DNA of 64,000 nt from Lineus longissimus (Eukaryota; Nemertea; Pilidiophora; Heteronemertea; Lineidae). The DNA is taken from the NCBI RefSeq assembly GCF_910592395.1, contig NC_088325.1:8932109-8996108 (forward strand), read 5' to 3'. How positions within the stretch are numbered: position 1 is the first letter of the stretch; the number at the start of each line of letters is the position of its first letter. Under the pieces are notes generated by a model. It was not told where the DNA came from and searched no databases. It worked only from the letters and a program-made list of their open reading frames with translations. Of the stretch, positions 11,255-21,500 are shown piece after piece. A program made the position numbers and the translations under genes.

Positions 11255-12025
11255 TAAAACAAAGGCCGGGTCTATTAATTGGCAAGCGGTTCGCCGAACA
11301 GGCATCTTTTTTTGCCCTGCTTGGAGAGCCGCTTGCCAAACAGCACTAAAAATCAACTCTTTTCGGCAAGCCGGGCTTGCCAAACAGGGCAAAAATACTA
11401 CCCTCTTTGGCGAGCCGGAGAGGTTACAACATGTTGGCCAATCAGAGAGCAGTGACGTCATATTCGAATTTATATGCGCATATTTAACAATGGCTCTCCA
11501 TCTAGGGCAGAAAAAAGGCGCAGTTTGGTAAGCCGGGCTTGCCAAATAGTCACTTCCTAAAACAAATGGCTGGGTATATTTTGCCCTGTTTTGAGAGCCG
11601 CCTGCCGAACAGCACTGATAATCAACACCGTTTGGCTTGCCAAGCAGGTTTACATAATTCTACCCTGTTTGGCGAGCTGGATACTTTACAACACATTAGC
11701 CAATCGAAAAGCAGTGACGTCATATTTGAATTAATATGCGCATAATAAAAAAATGGCCGATTTCTCGCTCTCGATTCGTTTTCGTTTACTAACTCGTTTC
11801 ATGTCAAAAATCGATGGAGAGGAATAAACACGAGTATGTGATTAACTGATTAGTGTAATAAATGAATTGGGTACATTGCTAAGGTCATTCGCTGTAACTC
11901 TAGTAGTGTTGTTGACCGCTTTGCCATTGAATGATAATGAGCTCTTCGACAACTATCAATATCAATGGGTTCGGCTCTCCATTCAGGGCAAAAAAGTCGC
12001 TGTTTGGTAAACTGGGCTTGCCAAA
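11255..12025. repeat. Repeated blocks with GGCAAGCC palindromes and CCAAT/CRE motifs
   Basis: Block 1 (about 11255-11515) and block 2 (about 11560-11760) are diverged direct copies. Each runs through TTTTGCCCTG, AGCCGC, GAACAGCAC/AAACAGCAC, a palindrome around GGCAAGCC/GGCTTGCC, then GCCAATC, AGCAGTGACGTCATATT and ATATGCGCATA, ending in ATGGC. A third partial copy of the block 1/2 joint lies at about 11965-12025. The CCAAT box, CRE (TGACGTCA at 11453-11460 and 11715-11722) and AT-rich step are in the same order and spacing in both blocks. Confidence 0.7.
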
Positions 12026-12843
12026 TAGTCACTACCAAAACGAATAGGGAAAAAATGCAGCAGGGATACACCGATAAGCAGCGAGCCGCGATTATAATAA
12101 ATGCATGGGACAGAAATTGATACTTGTTGGTGTGGTCGATCACGATCATCGATAGCGCCTGCCACGAGAGTAACCAGCAACAGACACCAATTCTAAAACA
12201 ACTGGATTTAGAATGAACCGCACTTAACAGTGTAAATGCACTGACGAGGCCCCGTTTAGAGTTCATTGACTATGGTTAACCATAACCGCTTGGGTTGCTG
12301 CAAAATATGGAAACTGTCAAAACGCATTCAAAAATTACTTTATTCGATATTCAATTTGAGATATTTTAGAATAGAAATTGATACCTCACTAGTACTGTTG
12401 GTATTGATTGTCTTACCAAAACCGCGAGGGTGGAGCTAAAATGTAGACCAAAACGGATGAGGCAACAATTAAATTCCTTAATTAGTTACTCGCGTAATTA
12501 ATTCCTCAATTACTTACTCGCCCGACTGTCCAAAATCATATCGGACATATAGTTTTCGGATTCCAAACCATACGCATTTATTGATGTGACGTTGTTAAAC
12601 ATTGACAAACCAACTCAGTGCGGGGATTGTCGGACAGTTCCACTATGGTACTATCTATAGCTCTAGCAGATGTTGGTGAATGGGTTTTTGCCTTTACTTG
12701 TTGTGGTTGTGTTGCCAGTTGGTAGATGGCAGCACATCATGATCTTCACCTTACCTCAACTATTATAGTCTAAATACTTTTAACACCTTTAAGATTACAT
12801 AATATATATATTCAGCCTTCTTAAGTTAATGTTTGGTGTGGCT

Positions 12844-13010
12844 CAGTGCCATTCCATACTTGCACCCAGTCAAATACATGTGTTCTCATATTATTCTTGC
12901 AGGTATGTACATAATCCAGTTTCTGTAAATTGTATATTGATACTTTGTTATCAGTGCCATTCCATACTTGCATTCAGTCAAAAACATGTGTTCTCATATT
13001 ATTCTTGCAG
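12844..13010. repeat. Two 59-bp direct repeats, period 108
   Basis: 12844-12902 and 12952-13010 both run from CAGTGCCATTCCATACTTGC to ATATTATTCTTGCAG with three mismatches. The second copy abuts the LINE target site. Confidence 0.85.
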
Positions 13011-13021
13011 TAGTTAAGTGA

Positions 13022-13972
13022 TTCAGCGATTGCTTTCCAACCACCGTTGGCGTAAGACAAGGCTGTCTCCTCTCACCAACCCTATGCAACATATTCCTCG
13101 GGAACATCATAGCAGAGGCGTGCACCGAACTAGAGTTCCCCGTGGCGATCTCGGGTCGAGATATAAGCAATCTTAGATTCGCTGACGACATCGACCTCCT
13201 GCATGGCTCACCGAAGGACCAGATTGACCACTCCCACAAAGTAGACAAGACCAGCGGCAGATATGGTATGGAGATCAATCTGGAGAAAACGAAGACCATG
13301 GTATCCGGCGGCCAGGAGCAGATAGATGTGTGCATAAGGGACTACCATCTGGAGCAAGTGTCAGATTTCGTCTACCTCGGCTCTACGCAAACAGAAGATG
13401 GGACATCACTGAAGGAGGTGAAGGTTCGAATTGCCAAAGCTACAGCAGCCCTGGCAAGACTGAAGAGGATTTGGCGAGATAGGAACATCTCTATGCACTC
13501 AAAGCTTCACCTACTAAGATCATTGGTGATCTCGGTGTTCCTATATGCTGCTGAGACGTGGACGCTGAACACTGAGACTGAGAAACGCATCAACGGGTTC
13601 GAGCTAAACTGCTACAGAAGGCTTCTAAACATCCACTACACGTCACACACCACCAACATCCAGGTCAGAGGGCTGGTCACCCAGCACATTGGACGTCACG
13701 ACAGCCTGTTGACAGTTACCAAGAAGAGGAAACTGAGATGGTTTAGCCATGTGACCAGAGCCAAGGAAGCCCTGGCAAATACGATCGTGCAGGGCACAGT
13801 TGAGGGAAAGCGAAAGCGAGGGCGCCCAAAGAGGATCTGGATGGATGACAGAAAAGATTGGACAGGACGTAAAACAGAGGACCTGATCCGCCTTGCAGAG
13901 GACCGATCCCTATGGTGCCAAGTAGTCATGCATGCAGCGTCGCCCCAATGGCCTAACAGCTGCGGGACATGA
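13022..13972 (+). pseudogene. LINE reverse transcriptase, C-terminal part
   Basis: The frame is open from the insertion point to TGA at 13970-13972. It shows TTVGVRQGCLLSPTLCNIF (RT block before the active site), FADDIDLL (catalytic FADD), VYLGS, then the connector region (AETWTLN) and a C-terminal segment KRKLRWFSHV...KRKRGRPKRIWMDD. That C-terminal pattern is common in invertebrate endonuclease-RT LINEs. The N-terminal endonuclease and the first RT blocks are missing through 5' truncation, so the copy is dead on arrival although its retained frame is intact. There is no initiator ATG in the retained part. Confidence 0.9.
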
Positions 13973-13989
13973 TGATGATGATGATGATG
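13022..13989 (+). mobile_element. 5'-truncated LINE with 10-bp target duplication and (ATG)n tail
   Basis: AGTTAAGTGA occurs at 13012-13021 and again at 13990-13999, immediately outside the RT fragment and its trinucleotide tail (about 13970-13989). This defines the insertion as 968 bp. Microsatellite-type tails rather than poly(A) occur in several non-LTR clades. Confidence 0.9.
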
Positions 13990-14012
13990 AGTTAAGTGAA
14001 TTGGCCAATGGC

Positions 14013-14385
14013 CTAAGATATCGGCCACATTTTTGGTCGCTCCCCGGACTCGACCCAACGATATAATTTACTAACAGCAGGGTCAGACTGCTGGCCTGCC
14101 CTGATATTAACAGTTGGCCAAGGAGAATCTACCAAGATCGCCTCTGCAGTCGACAAATCGTCCGATAAAGACATACATAAATAATCCACAAAGTTGCAAT
14201 CAGTCTGCACTGCTTCACAAATTGCCTTAACACTTTCCATTTCAACCTTGGACCAAGGAAACCTTGACAAAACATCTGCATCTACATTAGACGCACCAGG
14301 AACATATGAGATATCAAAATGAAATGCAGAGAGTTCAGCTAACCAACGGTGACCCGTGGCATCATTCCGGTTGGACCTTGATGTT
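14013..14385 (-). pseudogene. Gypsy pol fragment (RNase H end to integrase linker)
   Basis: On the minus strand the frame reads DATGHRWLAELSAFHFDISYVPGASNVDADVLSRFPW, the C-terminal end of RNase H in Ty3/gypsy elements, followed by a linker with DPAVSKLYRWVESGERP as seen before the integrase zinc finger. Both ends are abrupt. It differs clearly from the 5' gypsy copy in this window, so it is another family. Confidence 0.8.
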
Positions 14386-14904
14386 TTTCCTCTGTTACAC
14401 AGACGACAATGACAAATTTAAAACACATGCATGTTTGACATTGATTTGCTGGTGGGTGTTTCTGGATGATTACTTGAACACATCTCCGCAGTGTACAAAC
14501 AATAATGCTATATCTCCCGAAAGTATCGTGTCCATTGGTCGCATTCTTCTGTTATGAAAGGGTATTTCAATGCGAATCGGTTGGGCTATACCCGGTCGCC
14601 GGTGTAGAAGTTTAAAATGTCCTAGGATAGAATGTCCGGGAACAAAGGATTCTATTATGCGCTTCAATCTCTGAGCTATTGACGGCCATGGTCTCTATAG
14701 AACCATATTGCAGAATACAATAGGGCCGGACACTTTTTCAGGGGGGACACTTTTTACTTTTACACCGGCATTAATATGTGCACTTGTCCACCCGATGCAT
14801 GTACAATAAAGAATTGGGCCATTGTACTTTCTGTTAGGATATCTGCTTTTGACGCGCTGGTACACAGTGATCTCTTAACATACTGTCTTTTCATCGATGT
14901 AAGA
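14386..14904. other. No gene; contains an isolated GINGER-like terminus
   Basis: The only notable element is CTTTTACA at 14757-14764 followed by CCGG (14765-14768), the same end-plus-target pattern as the right end of the element at 25531, in the same orientation. Confidence 0.5.
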
Positions 14905-14932
14905 CCGGTGTAAAAGAAATGCAGGTCCGCCC

Positions 14933-15000
14933 GGAACCAAGGTCCTACGGACCTTGGTTCCCAAGGAATGGGGGCCCTACCGGACCCCATTCCTTGGGAA
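14933..15000. repeat. Two adjacent perfect hairpins in the left subterminal region
   Basis: GGAACCAAGGTCC (14933-14945) pairs with its complement at 14949-14961 across a 3-nt loop. TTCCCAAGGAATGGGG (14958-14973) pairs with 14985-15000 across 11 nt. These could be transposase-binding palindromes or a cruciform; the function is inferred. Confidence 0.8.
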
Positions 15001-15041
15001 CGGTTGTCCTAACCGGACTTCCCTTCCTGGGCTACGATTCC

Positions 15042-15055
15042 TATATATATAAAAG
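15042..15055 (+). promoter_or_regulatory. TATA-box candidate of the GINGER gene
   Basis: TATATATATAAAAG lies about 130 bp inside the left terminus and 390 bp before the ATG of exon 1. Position and sequence fit a core promoter, but no other element proves it. Confidence 0.4.
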
Positions 15056-15225
15056 GAAGGTAGGACTTTGATTACTGGGGGACTTAGATTTCTTTTACAA
15101 CAGTGACAGAAATTGAGGTCCCCGTAACCAATGTCCGTACCCACTTAAATTACATACGCATGAACCACGGTATATAATAGAACATGCGTTCAAATATTTA
15201 AAGTTTTGGGATGTCTGCCAGCCAA

Positions 15226-15297
15226 TCCCCCATAGTGTAGTGGTCATGGTCCCTGCCTAGTAAGCAGAAACCGCTGGTTCGAGTCCCGCTCGGTCTA
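15226..15297 (+). tRNA. Degenerate tRNA-like sequence (pol III A and B boxes)
   Basis: The A box TAGTGTAGTGG (15233-15243) and a perfect B box GGTTCGAGTCC (15276-15286) lie at tRNA spacing. An anticodon arm can be drawn with a CTAGTAA loop (AGT). A T-run (15300-15306) follows. The acceptor stem pairs badly, so this is a tRNA pseudogene or SINE head and not a working tRNA. Confidence 0.5.
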
Positions 15298-15443
15298 TTC
15301 TTTTTTTGTTTATTTCTCTTCATTACATCTTGCATAATCGATTACAATCATTCGAGTGACTAAACATTAAGTCATGATCATCAGTGTAGCCTAGGCCTAT
15401 AAAACGCAAGTGCAAACTTGTATTGGCCTTCATTCCTGCCGAA

Positions 15444-15572
15444 ATGTCAACCGAAAGAACACCTCATGACCCGCACATTATTTTTCGCTATTTACGGGAC
15501 CATGCCTATCCAGCTCGTTGCAGTCTTTCGAGGAAGCGGTCCATCCGCCGAGCAGCAAAGAACAATTTTAAG
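15444..15572 (+). CDS. GINGER gene exon 1 (residues 1-43)
   Basis: ATG in context GCCGAAATG. An in-frame TAG upstream at 15387-15389 supports this start. It ends ...NNFK with donor AAG|GTAAGT, phase 0, and is rich in Arg/Lys. It lies 5.7 kb from exon 2 because intron 1 holds the DIRS element, so it is easily missed by gene finders. Confidence 0.8.
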
Positions 15573-18500
15573 GTAAGTTTGGACTTGGATTCCTAGGAAA
15601 GCAGATCTGAGGACTTCGATTCCAAGGAAAGCTGGTCTGGGGGACTTGGATTCCTAGGAAAGCAGGTCTTGGGGACTTGGATTCCGAGGAAAGCTGGTCT
15701 GGGGGACTTGGATTCCTAGGAAAGCAGGTCTTGGGACTTGGATTCCTAGAAAAGAAGGTCCGGGGGAGTTAAATTCCTAGGAAAGGAGGTCTTGGGGACT
15801 TTTTTTCCAAGGAAAATAGGTCCGGATGACTGGAGGAAGCTTATTTTTGAGAAGGCTATTGATGCGCTGCGTAGGATTTTGGTTATGATGTTTCAAATTC
15901 AATCCATATATAGACCCCATGCCATAGCATAGGCCTATTTCTTGCGCTAATGAGCCTAGAAAACTCTACCATAAGGTTATTAACCTTTGGTAGTATATAT
16001 TATGCTAATTCCTGCTAGCTCCGCTAGATGTCTGCAGTGTAGAAAAAGAGAGTCTGCGCATGCCATGGCGCATGCGCAGACCCCCCTTCCTCTGGAGTGA
16101 CCACCTGAGATTGTCCTCATTCCTGCAGACACCGGTGTCGGTGTCACTTGTTTGCTTTGCTGGTTTGCAAATGAGGGTATGTTTATCGATAATTTTTTCG
16201 ATTTCTTAGCTTTAGTTTGTCGCTAACGCTGTTGCTTTTGCTTACATTGCAGTTGCTATTGTTTGCGCCCTGCCTCACGCGGTATTCGTCGTACGCATAG
16301 CTTCTGTTTACTGTTATTGTTTTTGCATTGCTTTGGCTTACTGCGAACAGCATACCCGCTTAGTAGCTGCTTTTTTACTGACGAGCAGAACCAACGTCTT
16401 TTGTTTCGTCAGTACTCTGTTGCTTTTGTTCCTGCCTATCGTAGTACCAGCATGGGCAAGGATAAGGCTAGTAAGAGGACTAAGAAGGATAGGACCGGGT
16501 CCGGGCATCAGCGTGCCTTGTTTCCCGGCCCTGGCCCTGTCAGTAGTACTTTAGCTAGTAGACCTTCGTCTCCCGGCTCCTCCCCTGATCGCGTTCAGCT
16601 GGGGGTTGGGGATTTTCCGGGTAATGCTGGAGAGGTAGCTATGGAGGTCCAGGTGTCTTCTGACCATCGGGATCCCATTTCCGCTCTATTTTCTCCAAAT
16701 AGGCAGAGGGGCAGGTCCCGCTCTCCTCAATCGTCAGTCGGTGGTTCCCCTCCTGGGTTAACTTTATCTCCGTCTGTTAGGTCAAGGGCCAGATCTAGAG
16801 CTATGCATCGGTATGTGAACGAGGGTAAGCCTAATGACGACGCTCAGGGTACTTATCAGGGTCGCTCCGGTTTTGACCCTGATATGTACCAAGATTTTCT
16901 GGATTATCAGAATTTCGTTAGGGCTAGGGGGGCTGGGGCGCAGTCTCTGGCCCCTTCTTTAACCCATGCTTCGGTAGCTGCTCGGCCTCAGCATCCTTTG
17001 GCTCGGGCGCCTACATTTATACCAACTTCTCGTTCTCGGTCACCGGAGGGCTCGGAGTATTCCCCTGACCGCCAGGTCAGTTTACATCTTCACGCCCCCT
17101 CCCATACGGGGTTTAGTGAGGACGAGGATATTCGTTCAGTAATCTCTAGTCAGGACCTGGCTCAGCCCGAGGACCCAAAGTTATCATCAGAATTTGCTGT
17201 GCTAATGGATAACCTTCAGGTCGTGCTAGGGGAGGATCTCCCCTCGAGGAAGGTGTCATCCTCAAAGGTGACTGCCTTGTCTCAGCTGGAGGATGGGGAC
17301 GAAGTAAGAAAGCCCTCCACCTTTCCTCATTCTTCTATCATCCCCTCCTCATTCGCTTGTCTTCACCAACAAATGTGGGGAGACGCCACGCTAAAGGTTG
17401 AGGACCCAAACTCTCTGCCCCCTTCCCTTATTGCAGGGAAAAAGTTGGGTAAGAGAAGGATTCCCAAATATAGGGAAACGTTTTATTCAGTTAAGTCCGA
17501 TTCCCTTCAGCCTTCTGCGGCGGACGTGGGGGTTAGTATAGATTGATAACATTCAGGATCCTACGGACATCGATCTAGAAGCCAGGAAAAGGTTCCTGTC
17601 TAGTCTAGTGCTGGCGGTAAAGCATGCGGCAGAGTTTTCTGCGACCGCGGTGGCCATGTCGATGAATTCTCGGAGAAAGGCCTTTCTAGAGGCCATCCCG
17701 GATTCCCTGCTCCCGCAAGCGGCCAGGAATTGGCTCCTTAATCAACCATTTCTTCCCCCCTCAGGGGACCAACATTCTTTGTTCGGGAATGTGGTTCCCC
17801 AGTTGAATAAATTCACTGCCAAGCATAATAAGTTGCATGGAGTGGCCAAGAGAGCAGGGGATTCGGGGGCGCCAAAGGAAAAGCCATTTACTAGGCCTTC
17901 TGTTTTGGCTAATTCGTACCAGGCCCAGCCAAGGGGTGTGTATAATTCTTATGGGGCGATGAGGGGTTCTCGCCCCTATGCTAGGGGTCGTGGCCGTGGG
18001 GGTTCTTATAGGTTCAACTCTCCCGGTGTTTCTGGGGGTCAGCCTGCACGCGCAGCGCATGCCGGTCCTAAGAAATTCTCCTAACCTCTTTTCCTCAGGC
18101 CTTGCCCCCATGTCAGGGACCTCCAGTAGGGGCAAGGTTTCAGCACTTCGCATCCGAGTGGGAGAATATCACAAGCAACATCTGGGTGCGAAGTATAGTC
18201 AGGGAGGGCCTTCAGTTAAAATTCAAATCTCTTCCCCCTCTATCTCCAATACATCGGAATGTTCAGCTCCCAAAAGATCCTCAAAAGTGCCAGGCGCTTT
18301 TGGGCGAGATACAAGCGATGCTTCTAAAGGAGGCAATCGAGCTTGTCCCTCGATCAGAGCTGGTACTAGGCTTCTATTCCCATATGTTCTGCGTGCCAAA
18401 GAAAACTGGGGGTTTCCGTCCAGTGATAGATCTAAAGCTCTTAAACAGGCACCTTGCAGTCCCCAAGTTCATTCCCCTAGGTCGTCTCCATTTGAGACCC

Positions 18501-21500
18501 CTGCAGTTTTATCTCAAATGTTTCTTCAGGGTCCACCAGGACCCCCTAGACAAAGTGGTCCCGCTGACTGCCCTGTTCTTCGAAGTTTTAGAATGGTGGA
18601 GCTACAGGGACAATCTGCTTGCCGGAGATCCCTTGCATCCTCCCGAGCCCCAAATGTCTCTGGTATGCGATGCCAGCGAGTCAGGTTGGGGGGGCGCATC
18701 TCGCCCGGGACATGGTGTCAGGCCTCTGGAATCAGGAAGACCAGAGTTTGCACATCAACCTCCTGGAAATGAAGGCAGTAATTCTCGCCCTGGCGCATTT
18801 CCTACATCTAGTAAAGGGGAAGTGTGTCCGGGTCTTGTCAGACAACACCACGGTAGTTTCGTACATTCGGCGCCAGGGGGCACTCATTCCATCGCCCTTT
18901 TTATGTTGACTCGAGACCTGTTCAGGTTCTGCCAACTACATCAGATATCCCTCAGAGTGGCGTATATCCCAGGCAAAAAGAATGTCATGGCGGACAGTCT
19001 CAGTCGCAAGAATCAGATATTGCCGGGCGAGTGGACTCTGTCAGTGTCTCTGTTCAGACAGATTCACAACTTGCTCCCCATGTTACAGATAGACCTGTTT
19101 GCAACATATCTCAACCACCAGCTGCCACTGTATGTCAGCCCTTTCCCAGACGATCAGTCTTGGGCGACAGATGCGATGACCCTCCAGTGGGACGACCTAG
19201 TCGCATATGCTTTCCCTCCGGTGAGGCTAGTCTCACAGGTTCTGCAGAAAATTGCGTCAGACAATTGTCTCATTCTCTTGGTGGCTCCAGCATGGCCATC
19301 TCAACCGTGGTTCCCAACATTGCTGGGGCTCCTGGTGGAATTTCCTCTGGCCCTTCCTCTATCCAGGAAAATGCTACACCAACCAACATCCAATGTTTAC
19401 CACTTCAACCCGGGGATGTTGGACCTGCACGTTTGGTTGTTATCGAGCGTTCGCTCATTCAGAGAGGTTTTTCTGAAGAGGTTGCGCGAAGGGCAGCCAG
19501 ACCTCAGAGGCTCTCCTCACGTTCAGTGTATGAGAGCCACTTCTCCGCATTCAAAGGTTGGCTCGATAGGCGGGGTAGGTCTCTGGAGTCTGTCTCCATT
19601 CAACTAGTTGGAGATTATCTTTTGTACCTCTTTGAGGATCTCAAGAGATCGGTGAGCACAGTGACAAACCATAGGTCGGCTTTGTCAGATGTTTTGCCAA
19701 TTTTTGACGGTTACACGGTGGGAAGTCACCCAGTGTTATCAAGTTTGATCAAGAACTTTAGTCACGACAGACCTGTCGTTAGGCAAAGAGTACCAGATTG
19801 GGATTTAGTTTTGGTATTAAAGAGTCTTATGTCGGCCCCTTTTGAGCCTCCAACATATGGCTCAGTCCAGGATAAGCAGTTTCTTACCTGGAAAACCTGT
19901 TTTTTGCTAGCACTGGCGAGCACCAAGAGGGCCAGTGAACTACATGCCATTTCTAGAGATAAGCGCGATTTAGTTTTTTCTGATAAGGGTGTCTCTCTCA
20001 GAACGGTGCCTGGTTTTCTAGCTAAGACCCAGGCAGCGCAGGTTGATCCAAAACCTTTCTTTATTCCTCGTCATGACGCGTTCTCGGGCAGAGACACGCC
20101 AGACAGGTTTTTGTGCCCAGTAAGGTCGTTGAAGTTTTATTTGCATTGTACGGGGGGTCATAGGGATGGTCAGTCCCTGTTTGTTAAGTGCCGCGGTGAA
20201 GGCACAGTGTCTACAAAAACAATTTCGTCTTGGTTAAAGAAAGTTGTTTGCTATGCGTACGACAATACTCCTAGTGGGGAGGGGCTCACCCGAGGGGTCA
20301 CGACGTCCGGAAGCTCTCGGCGTCTTGGGCTTTCTCTGCGGGCATCCCAGTGCGAGACATTCTTCAAGCCGGCTCATGGGCACGAGAGACGACTTTCACC
20401 TCCCATTATCTACACGATGTCCAGCAGCAGCTAGATGGTAGTAGGAGGCTTTGCCCAGTGGTGGCATGTTCCAACACTGCATAGGTTTCGTATCCACCGC
20501 CTCTCCTTTTCTTTTTCGGGGGGGGGGGATAAAGTTGGTCTTTACCAAATTAGATTCTCCGCCGGTATCACGGTTTGGAGGTCTTTCTCTGTTTTTTCCG
20601 GTGGGTATCCCCCTTATTCTCATATACTCCCACCTTCCTCTGCTGATTCAGCATAATATATACTACCAAAGGTTAATAACCTTATGGTAGAGTTTTCTAG
20701 GCTCATTAGCGCAAGAAATATTTCCCCTTTGAAATAAGGGGTCTATTTCTAAGCTATAGCCTAGAAAACTCTAAGTTTTCTGGATCCCACCCGTCCTCCC
20801 CTCTTGGGGGCTACCCATCACGGTGTAAGTGGGTGTCTACAGGAACGAGGACAATCTCAGGTGGTCACTCCAGAGGAAGGGGGGTATGCGCATGCGCCAT
20901 GGCATGCGCAGACTCTCTTTTTCTACACTGCAGACATCTAGCGGAGCTAGCAGGAATTAGCATAATATATACTACCAAAGGTTAATAACCTTATGGTAGA
21001 GTTTTCTAGGCTATAGCTTAGAAATAGACCCTTATTTCAAAGGGGAAATTTTCCTCTCCAGCGCGAAATCTAATGGTACACTTTTTCGACAAATATGTGC
21101 AACAAATTCGGTGTTGCTGATCTAGATTTCAATACATTTTAATGCGGGTACGCACGACTACAGTGTTCATCCCAAACAGGCAATTTTGTTGCAAGCAAAA
21201 AAATTTCAAATTTCTAAAAAAAAACTAGACTGGGAAGCAACAACCATGAATGCTTTCACTGTTAACACCAGCATACGTCTTTTTACAGCTTGAACGCGGT
21301 GAACTCATGTATCGGCGACTGAAAAAGAAGATAAACGACGTCCCAGGTACTTACGATGATGCTGACCAAGATGGGGAATTACACGAAAGTCCTTGGCGCA
21401 AGGTCCTTATGACGCCAAAACAGATCGATGACGCGCTTGCGAATCTCCATTCGTCGGCCTTAGGTAAGCGATGGATGGTTAATTTATGCGTAGTGCTTAC

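Larger units (their letters stand above)
15937..21049 (+). mobile_element. DIRS-type tyrosine-recombinase retrotransposon (defective)
   Basis: It has the full DIRS architecture: inverted terminal repeats at 15937-16133 and 20832-21049, a gag-like ORF, RT/RNase H, a tyrosine recombinase overlapping the RT frame, and an internal complementary region (20651-20773) that joins the complements of both outer ends. There is no target duplication, as expected for recombinase-mediated insertion. It sits in intron 1 of the GINGER gene in the same orientation. Confidence 0.93.

Noticed and set aside
11195-11745. ORFs on both strands within the repeated blocks
   Set aside because: Both strands are open because of the palindromic GGCAAGCC repeats; no protein family.
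12829-13017. Small ORF over the 59-bp repeats
   Set aside because: Simply reads the repeat twice; no support.
15226-15297. Functional tRNA gene
   Set aside because: The acceptor stem has only a few pairs, although the A and B boxes are good.
15576-15835. CRISPR-like array of repeats
   Set aside because: Units are contiguous tandem repeats without unique spacers, in eukaryotic intron sequence.
17978-18772. Separate ORF overlapping gag and RT
   Set aside because: Alternate-frame shadow of the DIRS gag end and RT start; only the RNase H part of a different frame is real.
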